64,000 bases of DNA. It comes from Lumbricus terrestris (Eukaryota > Annelida > Clitellata > Crassiclitellata > Lumbricidae). Below, one piece after another: positions 48,172 through 60,189 of this stretch (its first letter is position 1; each line of letters opens with the position of its first letter). Below the pieces are notes generated by a model, which made no database searches, was not told the DNA's origin, and saw only the letters and a list, made by a program, of their open reading frames with translations. The translations under genes were made by a program, and so were the position numbers. The stretch lies in the NCBI GenBank assembly GCA_949752735.1, contig OX457047.1:3443282-3507281 (forward strand), given 5' to 3'.

Positions 48172-48625
48172 TAGCAATACTAATAATAATATTATTAATA
48201 ATAATATTAATAATATAAATAATAACACGAAAACATGTGAAGTATGTTAACCTCTCCGCAACACATGATTTCGTCTCTATTGCTTTTGAAACACTTGGCC
48301 CCATAAACAGATCAGGCATTGAATTTTTAACTGAACTTGACCGGCGTCTGTCAGTGGTAACTGGAAACCCACTCGAAACCCAGCACCTTTTCCAACGCCT
48401 CTCAATTTGTACGCAAAGATTTAACGCAGTGGCATTTCGAGGCACATTCACACAATTGTTCTGAACCAAGAACTTTTTGTGCTATTTCTGGCAAAACATG
48501 TTACGTTTAATAAATAATAATAATAATGATAAATAATATTAATAATAATAATAACATTAATAATAATAATAATTTTAATAATATTATCAATATAAATAGT
48601 AATTATTCTTTAATGAAACACGTAC
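48172..48625. repeat. (AAT)n-rich simple repeats around the retrotransposon fragment
   Basis: AATAATATTATTAATAAT-type runs at 48176-48225 and 48511-48600. Confidence 0.85.
48237..48480 (+). mobile_element. Retrotransposon C-terminal fragment
   Basis: The frame MKYVNLSATHDFVSIAFETL, then GIEFLTELDRRLSVVTGNPL, FQRLSICTQRFNAVAFRGTF, resembles the short domain after the reverse transcriptase in many invertebrate non-LTR elements (FxPxAxETLGPxxxxA...RIQR.NA..GTF). Only about 75 residues remain, flanked by AAT-rich simple repeats. Confidence 0.65.
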
Positions 48626-49000
48626 AACAAATGCATTGCGCTGCGAAATGTGTGCATGTCCAAGTTATGCAATTCAGACAATTGTTCACAAGAACACAAT
48701 TCACTCACCGTACGAGGACGACGGGAGCCTTGGCAGATCACAGCATTCACAGCGAATCAGAGCCGGATGATTGATGAACGTACAAGCGGAGCAACTCCAC
48801 GATTCGATCTCACCACCGTCAACACGCACCTTGCCTCGACCTACACATCACACATATCAACATGTATCGATCTGCTAACTTTGCGGTAAGGTAAGAAAAA
48901 GCAACGTAAAATACAGTACGGTAATCGCTATTACTAGTCTTCTCGAAATTTCACTATGGCATCTGTTGTAACTACACTTGCCAAGTAGCAGCACCCTCGA

Positions 49001-49459
49001 GCCGGTGTCACGAAATAGAGTATCCCCCGTATTAATTGTATCCCTCCAAATTAAAAAAAATCGAAAAAACCGCTTCCGCATGTATTTTTTTGGAAAATTA
49101 ATTTTCATCTGCTTTGTTTTGAACAATGACACTAACAAGTATGTTTATTCCTACTAGATAATTTGTTTTGCCCTGTTTTTAGAGCACTTAAAATATTTAA
49201 AACACTTAAGAACACTCAGAGTCACTAAATAAATTCGAGTTGCCTTCATCTGAGCATTGCTTAGGACACTTAAAACAATTAGAGTCACTTTAAATTTTGA
49301 TGACAGCAAAAAAAAATTATCATGCGCATTTTTCAAAAGAGGGGATAGAATGGTTTATCCTCCCGGATAGTATAGACCGGTTAATTCCATCCGGGGGGAT
49401 ATATTAATTCATCCCCCCAGATAGCTTTCAGGGGGGATACTCCGTTTCGTGTCACCGGC
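49001..49459. mobile_element. GCCGGTGTCACG-ended TIR element, uninterrupted copy
   Basis: Ends GCCGGTGTCACGAAATAG and TTTCGTGTCACCGGC, 459 bp. Uninterrupted relative of 39257-39927; comparing the two defines the empty site of the nested MITE. Confidence 0.8.
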
Positions 49460-49847
49460 TCTAGTGCTCTACCTTCCATCGCCACTGAGAGGATGGTGAC
49501 AAGGAGTGAGTCTTTTAGGGGCCTGGGCTAGGTAGTCATATATATAATTTATATATATATATATATACAAAGTTTGTTTTATGCCTTTTTAAATATATAT
49601 AGGTGACACAAAAGTTCATTCACCATTTTCAAAATGTTGTCTCAGTAACGGCTTCATATTTCTTTATAATATTTTGTCAGTGCACACACTGTAAGTCAAA
49701 TGAAAGATACTGGTACAAATTTCCGGTCCGTTGTTGCAATTACTTGTAAAGAAATGTAAAGACGACCAGTTTTTGCTGAAAAAACTGCGTTCATCAAATC
49801 ACATAAACGAGCAAAGATTGAGAGACGACACGGTCCAAACTTCTCAC

Positions 49848-49944
49848 TCGGTCTGCTTCGATGTCGATCGATTTCATGGCTCAGCCGTTCTACGTCGATC
49901 TTCAGCTGTCTGTTCGCGTCGTACAACCTCTCGAGCTCATAAGC
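49848..49944 (-). CDS. Second coiled-coil exon of the 53805 gene
   Basis: Acceptor GTCTTAG precedes 49944. It encodes AYELERLYDANRQLKIDVER, then LSHEIDRHRSRP. The donor is probably CCGA|GTGAGA at 49847. No zinc-finger exon is recognised further left. Confidence 0.5.
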
Positions 49945-50760
49945 CTAAGACAACAAAAGACAAAGCGGTCAAGTCTGACTTAGACAACGTTTCTAAAATC
50001 AAGCTTTGCATATATGATCAAGTTTAACGAAGAGGCAACAGATCGCGCTTAACAAGTTTAGCTTGAACAATGAGGCAACTGATCAAGTTTCGCAGACAAT
50101 TACAATCAAGTTAAACTTATATTTAAGTTTAAATTGAGGTAAGATCAAATTCCTCTTTTAACTCATATTGCTCAGTGCCATTGATGAATGGTTTGTCGTT
50201 TTATAGAGGCGCTAAATGAATGCACAATAACAACGACAATAATTCAAATAAATTAATTTAATTATGTGTAAAATCAGACTGCCCAACAGCAGAGTATAAT
50301 TCTAATAAATTAATTTAATTATGTGTAAAATCAGACTGCCCAACAGCAGAACCCACGAGATCAGATTGAAATGTCATCTGTTGAACCATTTGAGCGAAAG
50401 ATTAATTTAAGCAATGCTGAAGAGAAGAAAGCCCCGAAATGACCACAAATGTACCGGGGGATAATTGCATTCAAAATTTTGCAAAAAAGTTTGAGATTTT
50501 TTACAAGGAAATTAGTAACTAACTCAGTTAGACGTCCCATATTTTGACAGTTTTTCATAATTTATGTATAAATGAAGACCAAATTAATCGAATTTAATTG
50601 ATTCATAATTCTTGATATTGGAGATTAATTGATCAAAATTATTATATCTAAATCAAATCAAGTGATCACACGAAATCAACATCTCATTGAATGTCTAACG
50701 TAGAACTGATACTAAAAACTAGTTTTGTTTTAGTTTGGACAAGATTAGACATGAACTGAC

Positions 50761-50918
50761 GGTGGGAACGTGACCCTCCTCCGTAACCATCCGTTTCTTC
50801 TCCTTAGCGTCCTTCTCCATCTGTCCGACACACGTCCTCAGCTTGTCTCGATGCAAATGAAGATTCTTCATGTCGTTCAACAACCCCTTCAGCTGCTCCT
50901 TCTGGCTAGCCACGTGCG
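50761..50918 (-). CDS. Coiled-coil exon of the 53805 gene
   Basis: Acceptor TTTGCCAG precedes 50918; donor ACC|GTCAGT follows 50761. It encodes AHVASQKEQLKGLLNDMKNL, then HRDKLRTCVGQMEKDAKEKK, a highly charged heptad-like helix. The phase (1 in, 0 out) agrees with both neighbours. Confidence 0.6.
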
Positions 50919-51536
50919 CTGGCAAACATAACATCATGCAAGCGTGTAAGCAATTTTATAACCGTTCGCAACGTAACGAGGCGAAATGCTTGTGTTAAAA
51001 GTTTCGCTTGTCAAAGTGCTTAGTTTAAACGGTTAAAAGGTTGTGCGTGTAAATGCTGTCAAATGTACAGTACTAGAAGTCCAGAAGAGCAGACTCATAA
51101 GCCAGCCATGAGCCATAAGCCAGCTGGCTTAAGGGGCAGCCATCAGTACGAAGTGTTACTGACTGCATACATGAATGTGTGAGTGTGTGTGTGAGATATC
51201 GTTCACCCAAAACTGCAAATTTTCCACAACAACTCCTCATGACAGTCCTGTACAACGCTCTGTCACATCCAAATATTCCACAACAATTCTGGGTATTTTC
51301 GGGACATTTTTCAACCACCAAAACACTATAAATGGTAAAGAGCACGTACGTACTCAAAACTTTATCCTATCTCAAAAGTTTCCACAACGCATTGACCAAC
51401 TCAAATATTAATCGACGATTTCCAAACTTCCCACAACAATTTCTAGTCCATTCAGGATATTTTTCAACCAACCAAAACGCAACTGTCCAAAAAGCGTCGG
51501 TACACAACACATCACGCGCTTGAAGCACGAACTTAC

Positions 51537-53805
51537 CTCGTACGCCAGGCGACGTTTCGGTCATCTTTTCCGTCGGGTTGCTATGCCTCCTTGCGGAAGC
51601 AGCCGCGGCCGTTGCAGACGCCCACGGCGCCCTCTCCCCCAAAGTCCTCTCGGCACCACCACCACCACCACCAGCACCACCACTACCACCACCACCCAAA
51701 GAAGACCTGGAAGTCCCGATCGGGGTTGGGCCAACGACCAGGTTATCGTAGATCGGCGACGAAAGAGAAGCGGAGTTGCCCAACGGCTGTAGGTTGACCG
51801 TGCGCTCACGTGGGAGCCCACTCGAAGGACGTGGCTTCACAATGCTCACGTAGACCTCGCTGACGAACGTCGACGGCTGCGCCAACGACGGCTGGGAGCC
51901 AGTGGCCTCCGAGTTTCCCGCGTTGCGCTCCATGTCCGAAATCGCGGCCTCGAAGAGGCTCTGCGTGGAGGTCTGCTTCGCCGGATTACGAGAGATGTTG
52001 TTGCTCCAGAATTTGTCCGCGAAGGAGGAGGTCGTCGGGCTGTTGTCCGACCTGCGCGATTCTCTCGCGTTGTTGAGGGCGTGCATGCTGCGGCTGGGCC
52101 GGACGTCGGCCGGGTGCAGTGGACCATTGGGTCTGTTTTCTGTTGATTGCAGGAGTTTGGCCGGACGTTTGTTGATGCTTTCACGGCTGGTCGGGACGGC
52201 GGTGGCCTGATTGCTACGCGTGCCGTGATAGGTAGGTATCTCGCCGGCGGTCCGGTTCGAAGTTTCGATCGGTAGAATTCGACTGCCACGTCTGCTGTCG
52301 CTCGGGGTCAGGGTGAGGTCGATGCTGTCACGTTTGTCATAGCGAGGCATGTGATGATTGGGGTGCTTCACCTCACCAGGGTTGACCCAACCAACGCCAC
52401 CACCGTTTGGATTGCCCCTGGATGGAACCTCGCCGGGAGCAGCGTGGGCGTTCACTTGACCGTTAGGGTTCGGTCTACCCTCGTCGGGAGTCCACGCTTT
52501 CATCTTGGTGCTCTGCCGGCCGTCGCCGCGAAAATTCCACTGGTTCTCCTGCCTGCTATCTCCAAAAACGAATGCGTTACCGAGGCTGTACTTCTTCGAC
52601 GCGGGACTCAGATTCTCGAACGACCGATGCTTAAACTGACTTCTGTTGACGAACGGCGTGTTCTTCTGCGTCGGCATAACGTCCGGTTTCACAGTGGATA
52701 CCTCCTTTTCGATGGCCTCCCTCTGCCGCCTCACCCGGCTCCCTGGGCCCCCCGTCTGCGGAACGTTGAAGCAGAGACCCATCTCATATGGCGACTGCGG
52801 AGACAGTACATTCTGCTTCTTCGAATCCTTCCGGGGTCGGACGACGACCTCGTCCGATCTCTGAGAAGCAACGTCGTTGAGCTTGCTCGTGAACGACCGG
52901 CTCAGACTGCAGTTGAGCTTGCTCGTGAAGTTGCTGTTGCCGCTGCTCGGTATCACGTTAACGGACATCGTCGAAAGACTTCTCTGCAGCGATGCGGGTA
53001 CAACGCTCGGCGACTGCGCCAGGTTCTGCTCACTCGGGCAGCGCTCCCCTGTGCGCCCCGCCGCGTACCCGGACAACCTCGGACGCTGACCGGACGTCGG
53101 GTAACTCGGCGATTCGTTCAAACTCTGCTCGCTTGGGTATCTCTCTTGGGGGTCGAACCCGTCGTATAGCGAGTTACCCAATCGACGATTTGGCGCCAGG
53201 AAGCTCGTCGCTTGCGGCATCCTGGCGCCACCTAGCGCTCGGCAATCGTCGTGCTGGCTCCCGACGTACTGAACTGACCCGGTGACCTGACCGCAGAGCG
53301 GGCGATGATCGGCGTGGCGGGGGCTGTACGCGAACGGGGAGTACACCCACTGGTTGGGCTGCGGGTGATGATGCGGCTTCGCCCCGTCGACAGGGAGCAA
53401 CCCGTTCGCCGCCCACACCATCGGGCAGCTGCCGGACCGCGACCGATTCAGCGCCTGCTGCCGATTCGTCGGCCCCGGTTCCATCATTGACGTGCTGTGG
53501 AGCAGGGTCGACTGTGGCTGCGACGAGCGGGGCGTCTGGAGAAAGGCGTTTCGCGCGGGGGAAGAACCGCCCGTGTTCAGCGTTCGAGGAGGATCGACCC
53601 GGCGGAACCGTGACATCTCCGACGATGCCCCGGAGCTGGAGGGGGGTGCGACGCCGTTGTTCCTGCCGCCGACACTGCTGTGGTTGCTGCTGAGACTTGA
53701 CACGCTGCCGTGGCTTTCGACCGAGTCGCTGCGTCGGTGAAGTGCGTTGAAGTTGTACAGTTTGTGATGGTCGGTCAGTTGGGTTAAGCCTTCGTAGCTG
53801 CTCAT
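51537..53805 (-). CDS. Large disordered protein, first coding exon (TAB2/TAB3-like candidate)
   Basis: The ATG at 53805 opens MSSYEGLTQLTDHHKLYNFN; an in-frame TGA lies about 55 bases upstream. 756 codons plus one base, then a strong donor CGAG|GTAAGT at 51536-51531. The product is Ser/Pro/Asn/Arg-rich and disordered, with a repeated (Y/C)PSEQ(S/N)L motif and a Gly-rich run near the end. No folded domain is recognised. The exon joins in phase to a coiled-coil exon (50918-50761) and then 49944-49848, whose RQLKIDVERLSHEID resembles the coiled coil before the zinc finger of TAB2/TAB3. No CUE domain is seen at the N-terminus, so the assignment is tentative. Confidence 0.65.
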
Positions 53806-54132
53806 CTTCGTGTTCTGCGGGTTTTTCCCTCCGTCAAATGTTAGTGTTTGGAAAATCGATGATCAGGGTCATGCAAACGGTTGGTGCTTGCGACGACTGA
53901 AATGTGACAGAGATTGTAACAATGTTTAATACGAAAAAAAAAGTAAAGTAAAGTCCTATCCCGTTCCATGAGGAACATAGGGAGGCGCTCATCTCCTTTT
54001 CCATTGCCCTGAGCCAGCAATGCACGAATAAACTTGCGTCTAATATGTCGCAACAAACACAAACATTGTACCAAACAGGTTCATTCTATGGACTTATGTG
54101 GCTCACCTTTAAGAAATCTACTCATGAGCGTG

Positions 54133-54559
54133 CAGTGGCGTAACTACGGGGGGCAAGGGGGGCAGCCGCCCCCCCAAATGAAAGGGCTGCCCCCCCAGCT
54201 GCCCCCCCAATCCCTGCATTTGTTTTACTTTTTACTTGTTACGAGTGATAAGGAATTAAAGAATGTTATATAATTTCTGACTTATTTTATTTTTTATACA
54301 ACTTCCTGTACAACTTCTTATAGGGTGGGTGATGGGAAAGTGGGACAGGCCACTATAGTGCACTGTGGGACAGACAAGCTAGTGAGGCTTGCATGCGTAT
54401 TATGTCCAATACTGTAATACATCCAAAATCTAAAAAATACATAGTCTATGGCAATATACCGATGCCGATGCACGCTTTAATTGCCAACGGTAGCCACCCC
54501 ATCATTTTAAGCTGCCACCCCACTGCCCCCCCATGAAAAAATAACTGGCTACGCCACTG
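54133..54559. mobile_element. hAT-type MITE, 427 bp, perfect TSD
   Basis: Ends CAGTGGCGTAACTACGGG and GGCTACGCCACTG. Perfect 8-bp duplication TGAGCGTG (54125-54132 and 54560-54567). Almost identical to the inverse copy at 57651-58077. Confidence 0.9.
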
Positions 54560-56940
54560 TGAGCGTGCCCAGCCCAGCCGTGGCAAAGAACAAGGAGTCT
54601 GAGATATATGAAACATAGCTTGTTTGGTCAGATGTAATAAACACAGCTTTGAAGGATGGAGGTCATTCCGGATGGATGTATGTACAACTGCCTACCTATA
54701 TGATCCATGCCACATGGAGCACATAGATCACTGAACAGCACTCTCAGCAACTTTTTCATCGTACCTCATCACATTTCGCCATTATATTCACATCTGTTGA
54801 TTTGAGTAGAGTTGAGTAAAGCGTTTTGCTTTATGTTGCACAGGAAGTCAAACTAACTTACAATAGGTATTATTATTTGTAAGTGAACTTTAAGAAAAAG
54901 GAAATCCAGTTTCTAATAATTTTCCATTGGAAGATTTGCTAAATAATCTTTGATGTATGCGTCAACTTCTGTGAGATTCTTACAAATTACTCTACAGTAC
55001 AAATACTGAGACATGCTTCCTAGTACTAGACTTAGTTTCGTACTTAACTCACTCTGGCATGTTCTGCATTAACCTTAAAAGTTCTGTTAGACTTTATGAC
55101 CGTGCTGGAATCAGGAACACTGCAAAGTAGTATTCTTAAAGAGGTGCTATATAAATACTTGAATGAATGAATGTGTGTTAAATTCAGTTTGGTTGGAACC
55201 TTCTCTGAGTAATTTTGTGTAGGGGTGGCAAGGCATTCTCTCATCATAGCTTCATATGCATCTGACATGTTCAGCTGTATTGAGCCAGAGGACATAATTT
55301 CAGTATGTTACAACATATGTATTTGTCTGTTGGTATATGTTACAACATATACACTTTTCTGTTACTATACATGTATGTTACAATGTATATCTTTGTGTGT
55401 CACTGCATGTTATGACATTTGCTATTTACATGTTGCAATGTATTTTTTTTTAAATATTGCATCATATGTCATTGCTATTTTATGTTACAACACATACTCT
55501 CGTCTGCTTTGTTTGCATGCTTTATGTAGCGCTATAAATAATTCGCCAGGCACAGCATAATTATCAATTATTCATCAATACGACTTCCACTTCGGCACAA
55601 ATCCTTTTCACCGATCCAGCTCTATCTGACCAACAACTGCCTTTTTATCAATCCAACTTCTATTTAAATAGCAACTGCTTCTAAAAAAATCCAGCTCCAA
55701 TTTCAGCAAGAACCTTTTAATCTATCCCACTTCTACTGCACGCAACAACCCCACTAAATAACACAAATGTTCTCTGAAGTAAAACTGTCAGATACTAAAA
55801 GACACTAACGGGCAAAACAACGCTAGATACAGGCCTAGTAAATGCATTCTCTTTGAATAGATTAAGAGCAAAACACTGACTTGCTTTTAAAACAGCGCAA
55901 CATAATTAATAATTCGGAACAACAACGAAGAACGACTTACATTTTAAGATGATCTCTCGTCATCTCTTCAGACTCGCGAATCTCTACCACGAAAGAAAGA
56001 TTTACGCGCACAACGTTCACGATTCTCGATAAAAGTCTTCTTAGGCGAAAAAAGACGAACAAATGAAGCAAAAGAAAACTTGAGAAACTTTTGTAAGAAG
56101 CAATTCGGTGCTAGATGTCATCCATGATTAGAAACAGGTTATGTGAGAGAACGATTATCCGAGGTACATTCTCTCGTGGTGCCAGTCTAAAGTTGAAATT
56201 AAAAAGGAAGCAAGACGCCGCCAATCATCTTTCTTATAACTCAGCGTCGTTAAAAAGAAATTAGCCAAACTAACTTATCTGGTGTTCATTTATCCATCGA
56301 TAATCCACATGGACGCACAGCACACTTCTCGTGTACGGACATGGCTTTTAACTTGACGCTACGCTCGTGAATAAGCTGGTGCTCCGCGTTTGGCTTTCGA
56401 ATAGCGCTTTAGAAGTTTGGAGGTCGCTATTATGAGTACGAGAGTAACCAATGGAAAATGATAGAAATGAATAAATAATACAACCAGGGACGCATACCCA
56501 GCCTTTAGAAAGTAGTGGTTAGGCCCTATGCATGTTTTAATGATTTTAGGAGTCTATAGGTCTAATTATAAAATTGTGTCATACGCAATCTAAATATAAT
56601 TAGGTCTAAATATGTGCGCAAAAACTGCTTTGGACAGAACTTGAGCTTTTGACTTCATTGGTGTTGCACTTTCGATCGAATCACCTCGAGCTCTCTCTTC
56701 ATTGACATGCCGTTGTTCATAATTAACTGGTGCCTCAAGCACATCTTCGGTTGTCTCAAAGCTACACGAGAGGTGACGAGTTCGCGCCCCGTATAGTAGG
56801 CCTAGGGCGAACATGCTTGGTATAGTCTAAAGGTGCTGTGCACCAGTCCATGAACTCTGCAATTTTTTGCGAAACGACAAAACTGATAGGCTAATAATAA
56901 TTATTATTATACTAGGCCTAAAGAGTAAAGACGTCATCTT
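54560..56940. other. No gene seen; degenerate repeats
   Basis: A LINE-like 3' tail (AGAGGTGCTATATAAATACT plus AATG repeats) ends at about 55172. A TATGTTACAAC(A)TAT-type degenerate repeat runs 55296-55500. A 45-bp degenerate repeat (ATCCAACTTCTATTT-like) runs 55578-55750. 56363-56425 is the inverse of 32239-32305. A lone satellite monomer (GGTGCTGTGCACCAGTCCA) lies at 56831-56850. Confidence 0.5.
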
Positions 56941-57369
56941 CAGGGATGCCACTCATAGCTTTTTCCACCTAGATCTAGGTTTTTCGGTCTTGTCTAGGTT
57001 TCTAGGTTTTTTTGGCCAGGATCTAGCCTTTTTTCTCACGGCGGTTTTTTCGACTTTTTACATACAAAATTATTATTTTTAAAGTGAAAATGCACAAAAG
57101 ACGAGAAAAAAATAGAAAATTTTGTGAATTTGGACCAAACATTGGAAATTTTGGAACGAAAGACTAAAAAAGTAGGTCATGAGAAATTTTTTCGGGAAGA
57201 AAAAGAGAGCAAATTTTAATCATCGGACGACTAAAAAAGGTCGTCATAAATCTCAAGCCGGAAAATTGGAAAAATCCATGTATTTTACAGGAAAATCGTC
57301 AATCTAGCCTTTTCTAGCCTTTTTTCGACCGGATCTGACCTTTTTTCAAAATCCAGAGTGGCATCCCTG
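56941..57369. mobile_element. hAT-type MITE with perfect TSD
   Basis: Ends CAGGGATGCCACTC and GAGTGGCATCCCTG are perfectly inverted. 8-bp duplication GTCATCTT (56933-56940 and 57370-57377). Internal TCTAGGTTTTT/TCTAGCCTTTT repeats. Confidence 0.9.
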
Positions 57370-57650
57370 GTCATCTTGCAATTCTTCAAATGACGTCATT
57401 TAAACTGATTGTGTGGTCGTTGCATGGAAACGAAACGATCGAGATTCAATATAGGCCTAATTAATAATAATAATCTTCGTTTATTGACATTCAATCTGAC
57501 AAACCGCAGAACGATTACATGTACAAGTTATACGAAATACGGCCTGCTTCGCACGACACGCAGTTCGGCTACAACAGGTTCGGTAACTTAACACTAATGG
57601 CCTAAGTACTGGATCACTCCTGATTCGGCCAAGCCAGGAGTGGGAGGGGC

Positions 57651-58077
57651 CAGTGGCGTAGCCAGTTATTTTTTCATGGGGGGGGCAGTGGGGTGGCAGC
57701 TTAAAATGATGGGGTGGCTACCGTTGGCAATTAAAGCGTGCATCGGCATCGGTATATTGCCATAGACTATGTATTTTTAGATTTTGGATTATTACAGTAT
57801 TGGACATAATACGCATGCAAACCTCACTAGCTTGTCTGTCCCACAGTGCACTATAGTGGCCTGTCCCACTTTCCCATCACCCACCCTATAAGAAGTTGTA
57901 CAGGAAGTTGTATAAAAAATTAAATAAGTCAGAAATTATATAACATTGTTTAATTCTTTATCACTCGTAAGAGTAAAAAGTAAAACAAACGCAGGGATTG
58001 GGGGGGCAGCTGGGGGGGCAGCCCTTTCATTTGGGGGCGGCGGCTGCCCCCCTTGCCCCCCCGTAGTTACGCCACTG
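57651..58077. mobile_element. hAT-type MITE, 427 bp, inverse copy
   Basis: Same family and length as 54133-54559 in opposite orientation. Perfect 8-bp duplication GGAGGGGC (57643-57650 and 58078-58085). The near identity points to recent mobilisation. Confidence 0.9.
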
Positions 58078-58086
58078 GGAGGGGCT

Positions 58087-58257
58087 ATCTTTTATTTTTA
58101 GCAGAACCCGAGTCAAGCAACACAACAGCAAAGCGCCAACGGCAGCTAACAGAAAATTCAAATAAATTTTTGCCCCGTGTGAGGCTTGAACCCGGGTCCG
58201 CGCGGCTGACTCTCAGTTTAACGGCCAGCGCTCTCTCCACTGAGCTACGGGACCCCC
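58087..58257 (-). mobile_element. tRNA-like SINE or tRNA pseudogene
   Basis: On the minus strand GGTCCCGTAGCTCAGTGG (A box) and CCCGGGTTCAAGCC (B box) have tRNA spacing, but the anticodon and T stems do not pair. About 100 bases of unrelated body follow. Confidence 0.5.
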
Positions 58258-58533
58258 CAGGCCTATATATTATTGGAAAATCGATTTGACTTTAGACAGT
58301 TACAATCACAATGGCGAGACATTTCGAGAAGAAAATCGCCGAAATTTGTCGATCAGAAGATTGAATTCGATTCGAAGAAGTTAAGAACCGTTCAAATTGA
58401 AGACAAGCATCGAACAGCATCGAAAGTTTGACGAGAAATGTTGGCCTACAACTTCAAACAGAAATCATCAAAAATTTCGATCAGAAACGAACGTGAAATT
58501 CTACGACGGTATGCCCTATATACAGTTCCTTTT

Positions 58534-59675
58534 GAAGGATGTGCACCGAACCACGAAGGTGCTGTGCACCGGTCCATTATGGTGCTGTGCACCGGTCCAC
58601 GAAGGTGCTGTGCACCGGTCCACGAAGGTGCTGTGCACCGATCTACGAAGGTGCTGTGCACCGGTCCACTGCGAAGGTGCTGTGCACCAATCCACGAAGG
58701 TGCTGTGCACCGATCCACGAAGGTGCTGTGCACCGATCCACGAAGGTGCTGTGCACCGGTCCATTATGGTGCTGTGCACCGGTCCACGAAGGTGCTGTGC
58801 ACCGGTCCACGAAGGTGCTGTGCACCGATCTACGAAGGTGCTGTGCACCGGTCCACTGCGAAGGTGCTGTGCACCAATCCACGAAGGTGCTGTGCACCGA
58901 TCCACGAAGGTGCTGTGCACCGATCCACGAAGGTGCTGTGCACCGGTCCATTATGGTGCTGTGCACCGGTCCACGAAGGTGCTGTGCACCGGTCCACGAA
59001 GGTGCTGTGCACCGATCTACGAAGGTGCTGTGCACCGGTCCACTGCGAAGGTGCTGTGCACCAATCCACGAAGGTGCTGTGCACCGATACACGAAGGTGC
59101 TGTGCACCGATCCACGAAGGTGCTGTGCACCGGTCCATTATGGTGCTGTGCACCGGTCCACGAAGGTGCTGTGCACCGATCTACGAAGGTGCTGTGCACC
59201 GGTCCACTGCGAAGGTGCTGTGCACCAATCCACGAAGGTGCTGTGCACCGATACACGAAGGTGCTGTGCACCGATCCACGAAGGTGCTGTGCACCGGTCC
59301 ATTATGGTGCTGTGCACCGATCCCCTACAGTGCTGTGCACCGATCCACCACCAGGTGCTTGCACCGACCCACTAAGGTGCTGTGCACCGATCCATCCCCA
59401 GGTGCTGTGCACCGTTCCACGAAGGTGCTGTGCACCGATCCACCCCCAGGTGCTGTGCACCGTTCCACGAAGGTGCTGTGCACCAATTCACCTCCAAGGT
59501 GCTGTGCACCGATCCACCATGAAGTTGCTGTGCACCGATCCACCCCCAAGGTGCTGTGCACTAATCTAGCATGAAGGTGCTGTGTACCGATCCACCAAGG
59601 TGCTGTGCACTGATCCACCAAGGTGCTGTGCACTGATCCACCAAGGTGCTGTGCACCAATCCACCACCAAGGTAC
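58534..59675. repeat. 23-bp satellite with 187-bp higher-order repeat
   Basis: The monomer core is GGTGCTGTGCACC plus a variable spacer (GATCCACGAA, GGTCCACGAA, GGTCCATTAT, AATCCACGAA, GATCTACGAA, GGTCCACTGCGAA). GGTCCATTATGG recurs at 58571, 58758, 58945 and 59132, exactly 187 bp apart (8 monomers plus 3 bp), and at 59296 (164 bp, one monomer lost). After about 59310 monomers diverge and lose order. GGTGC/GCACC can form a small hairpin in each monomer. The long ORFs in several frames exist only because the repeat has no stops. Confidence 0.95.
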
Positions 59676-59747
59676 TTTGGTACTTTGAACCGGTTCACCA
59701 AGGTGCTGTTCCGCATTCCAAAAGGTGATGTACAGTTAAGTTTTACC

Positions 59748-59885
59748 TCAATGTCTGGAAGTTCAAACTTCTATCACATCATTTCAAAATTGTCATTTGC
59801 TGTTAATTTGAAATTCATTTATAACTTAACTTTTGGCAAAGGCGTTACGTAACGTTCAGCTCCCGCACCCACCCACCCACCCATT
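59748..59885. mobile_element. Truncated right part of the PIF/Harbinger-like family
   Basis: GAAGTTCAAACTTCTATCAC, GCGTTACGTAACGTTCAGCT and CACCCACCCACCCA match 30640-30770. Both ends of the element are missing. Confidence 0.6.
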
Positions 59886-60189
59886 TATATGAAATTGTGA
59901 TATTATTTGAATTGTTGTCTAAAATTTATTCAAATTTCAGTCTATGAGTTTAAAGGTTTACTCTTGACATCGGTAACACAATGTAATCTATGTCTTAAAA
60001 ATTTAAAATAAATTACACTCTGAACAAAGAAAATAATTCTAAGCTGGTTAAACTTTGAGTGTAACTTTTTTAAATGTATGCTTAATTAAATGAGAATTTA
60101 ATTGAAAATGAATGAAATGCTGAAAGGATATATTTAATTATTGAGACAAATCCCTAATTAATTTAATAACCATACAATTAAATTTGCAT

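Noticed and set aside
51520..53740. Many plus- and minus-strand ORFs over the 53805 exon
   Set aside because: Shadows of the GC-rich coding exon in other frames.
58200..58257. Functional tRNA gene on the minus strand
   Set aside because: A and B boxes are present, but the anticodon and T stems do not pair, so it is more likely a SINE head or pseudogene.
58397..59574. Overlapping long ORFs (up to 390 codons, Cys/His/Arg-rich) on both strands
   Set aside because: They read a 23-bp satellite that has no stop in several frames; the peptide repeats every 23 residues and no start or splice context supports expression.
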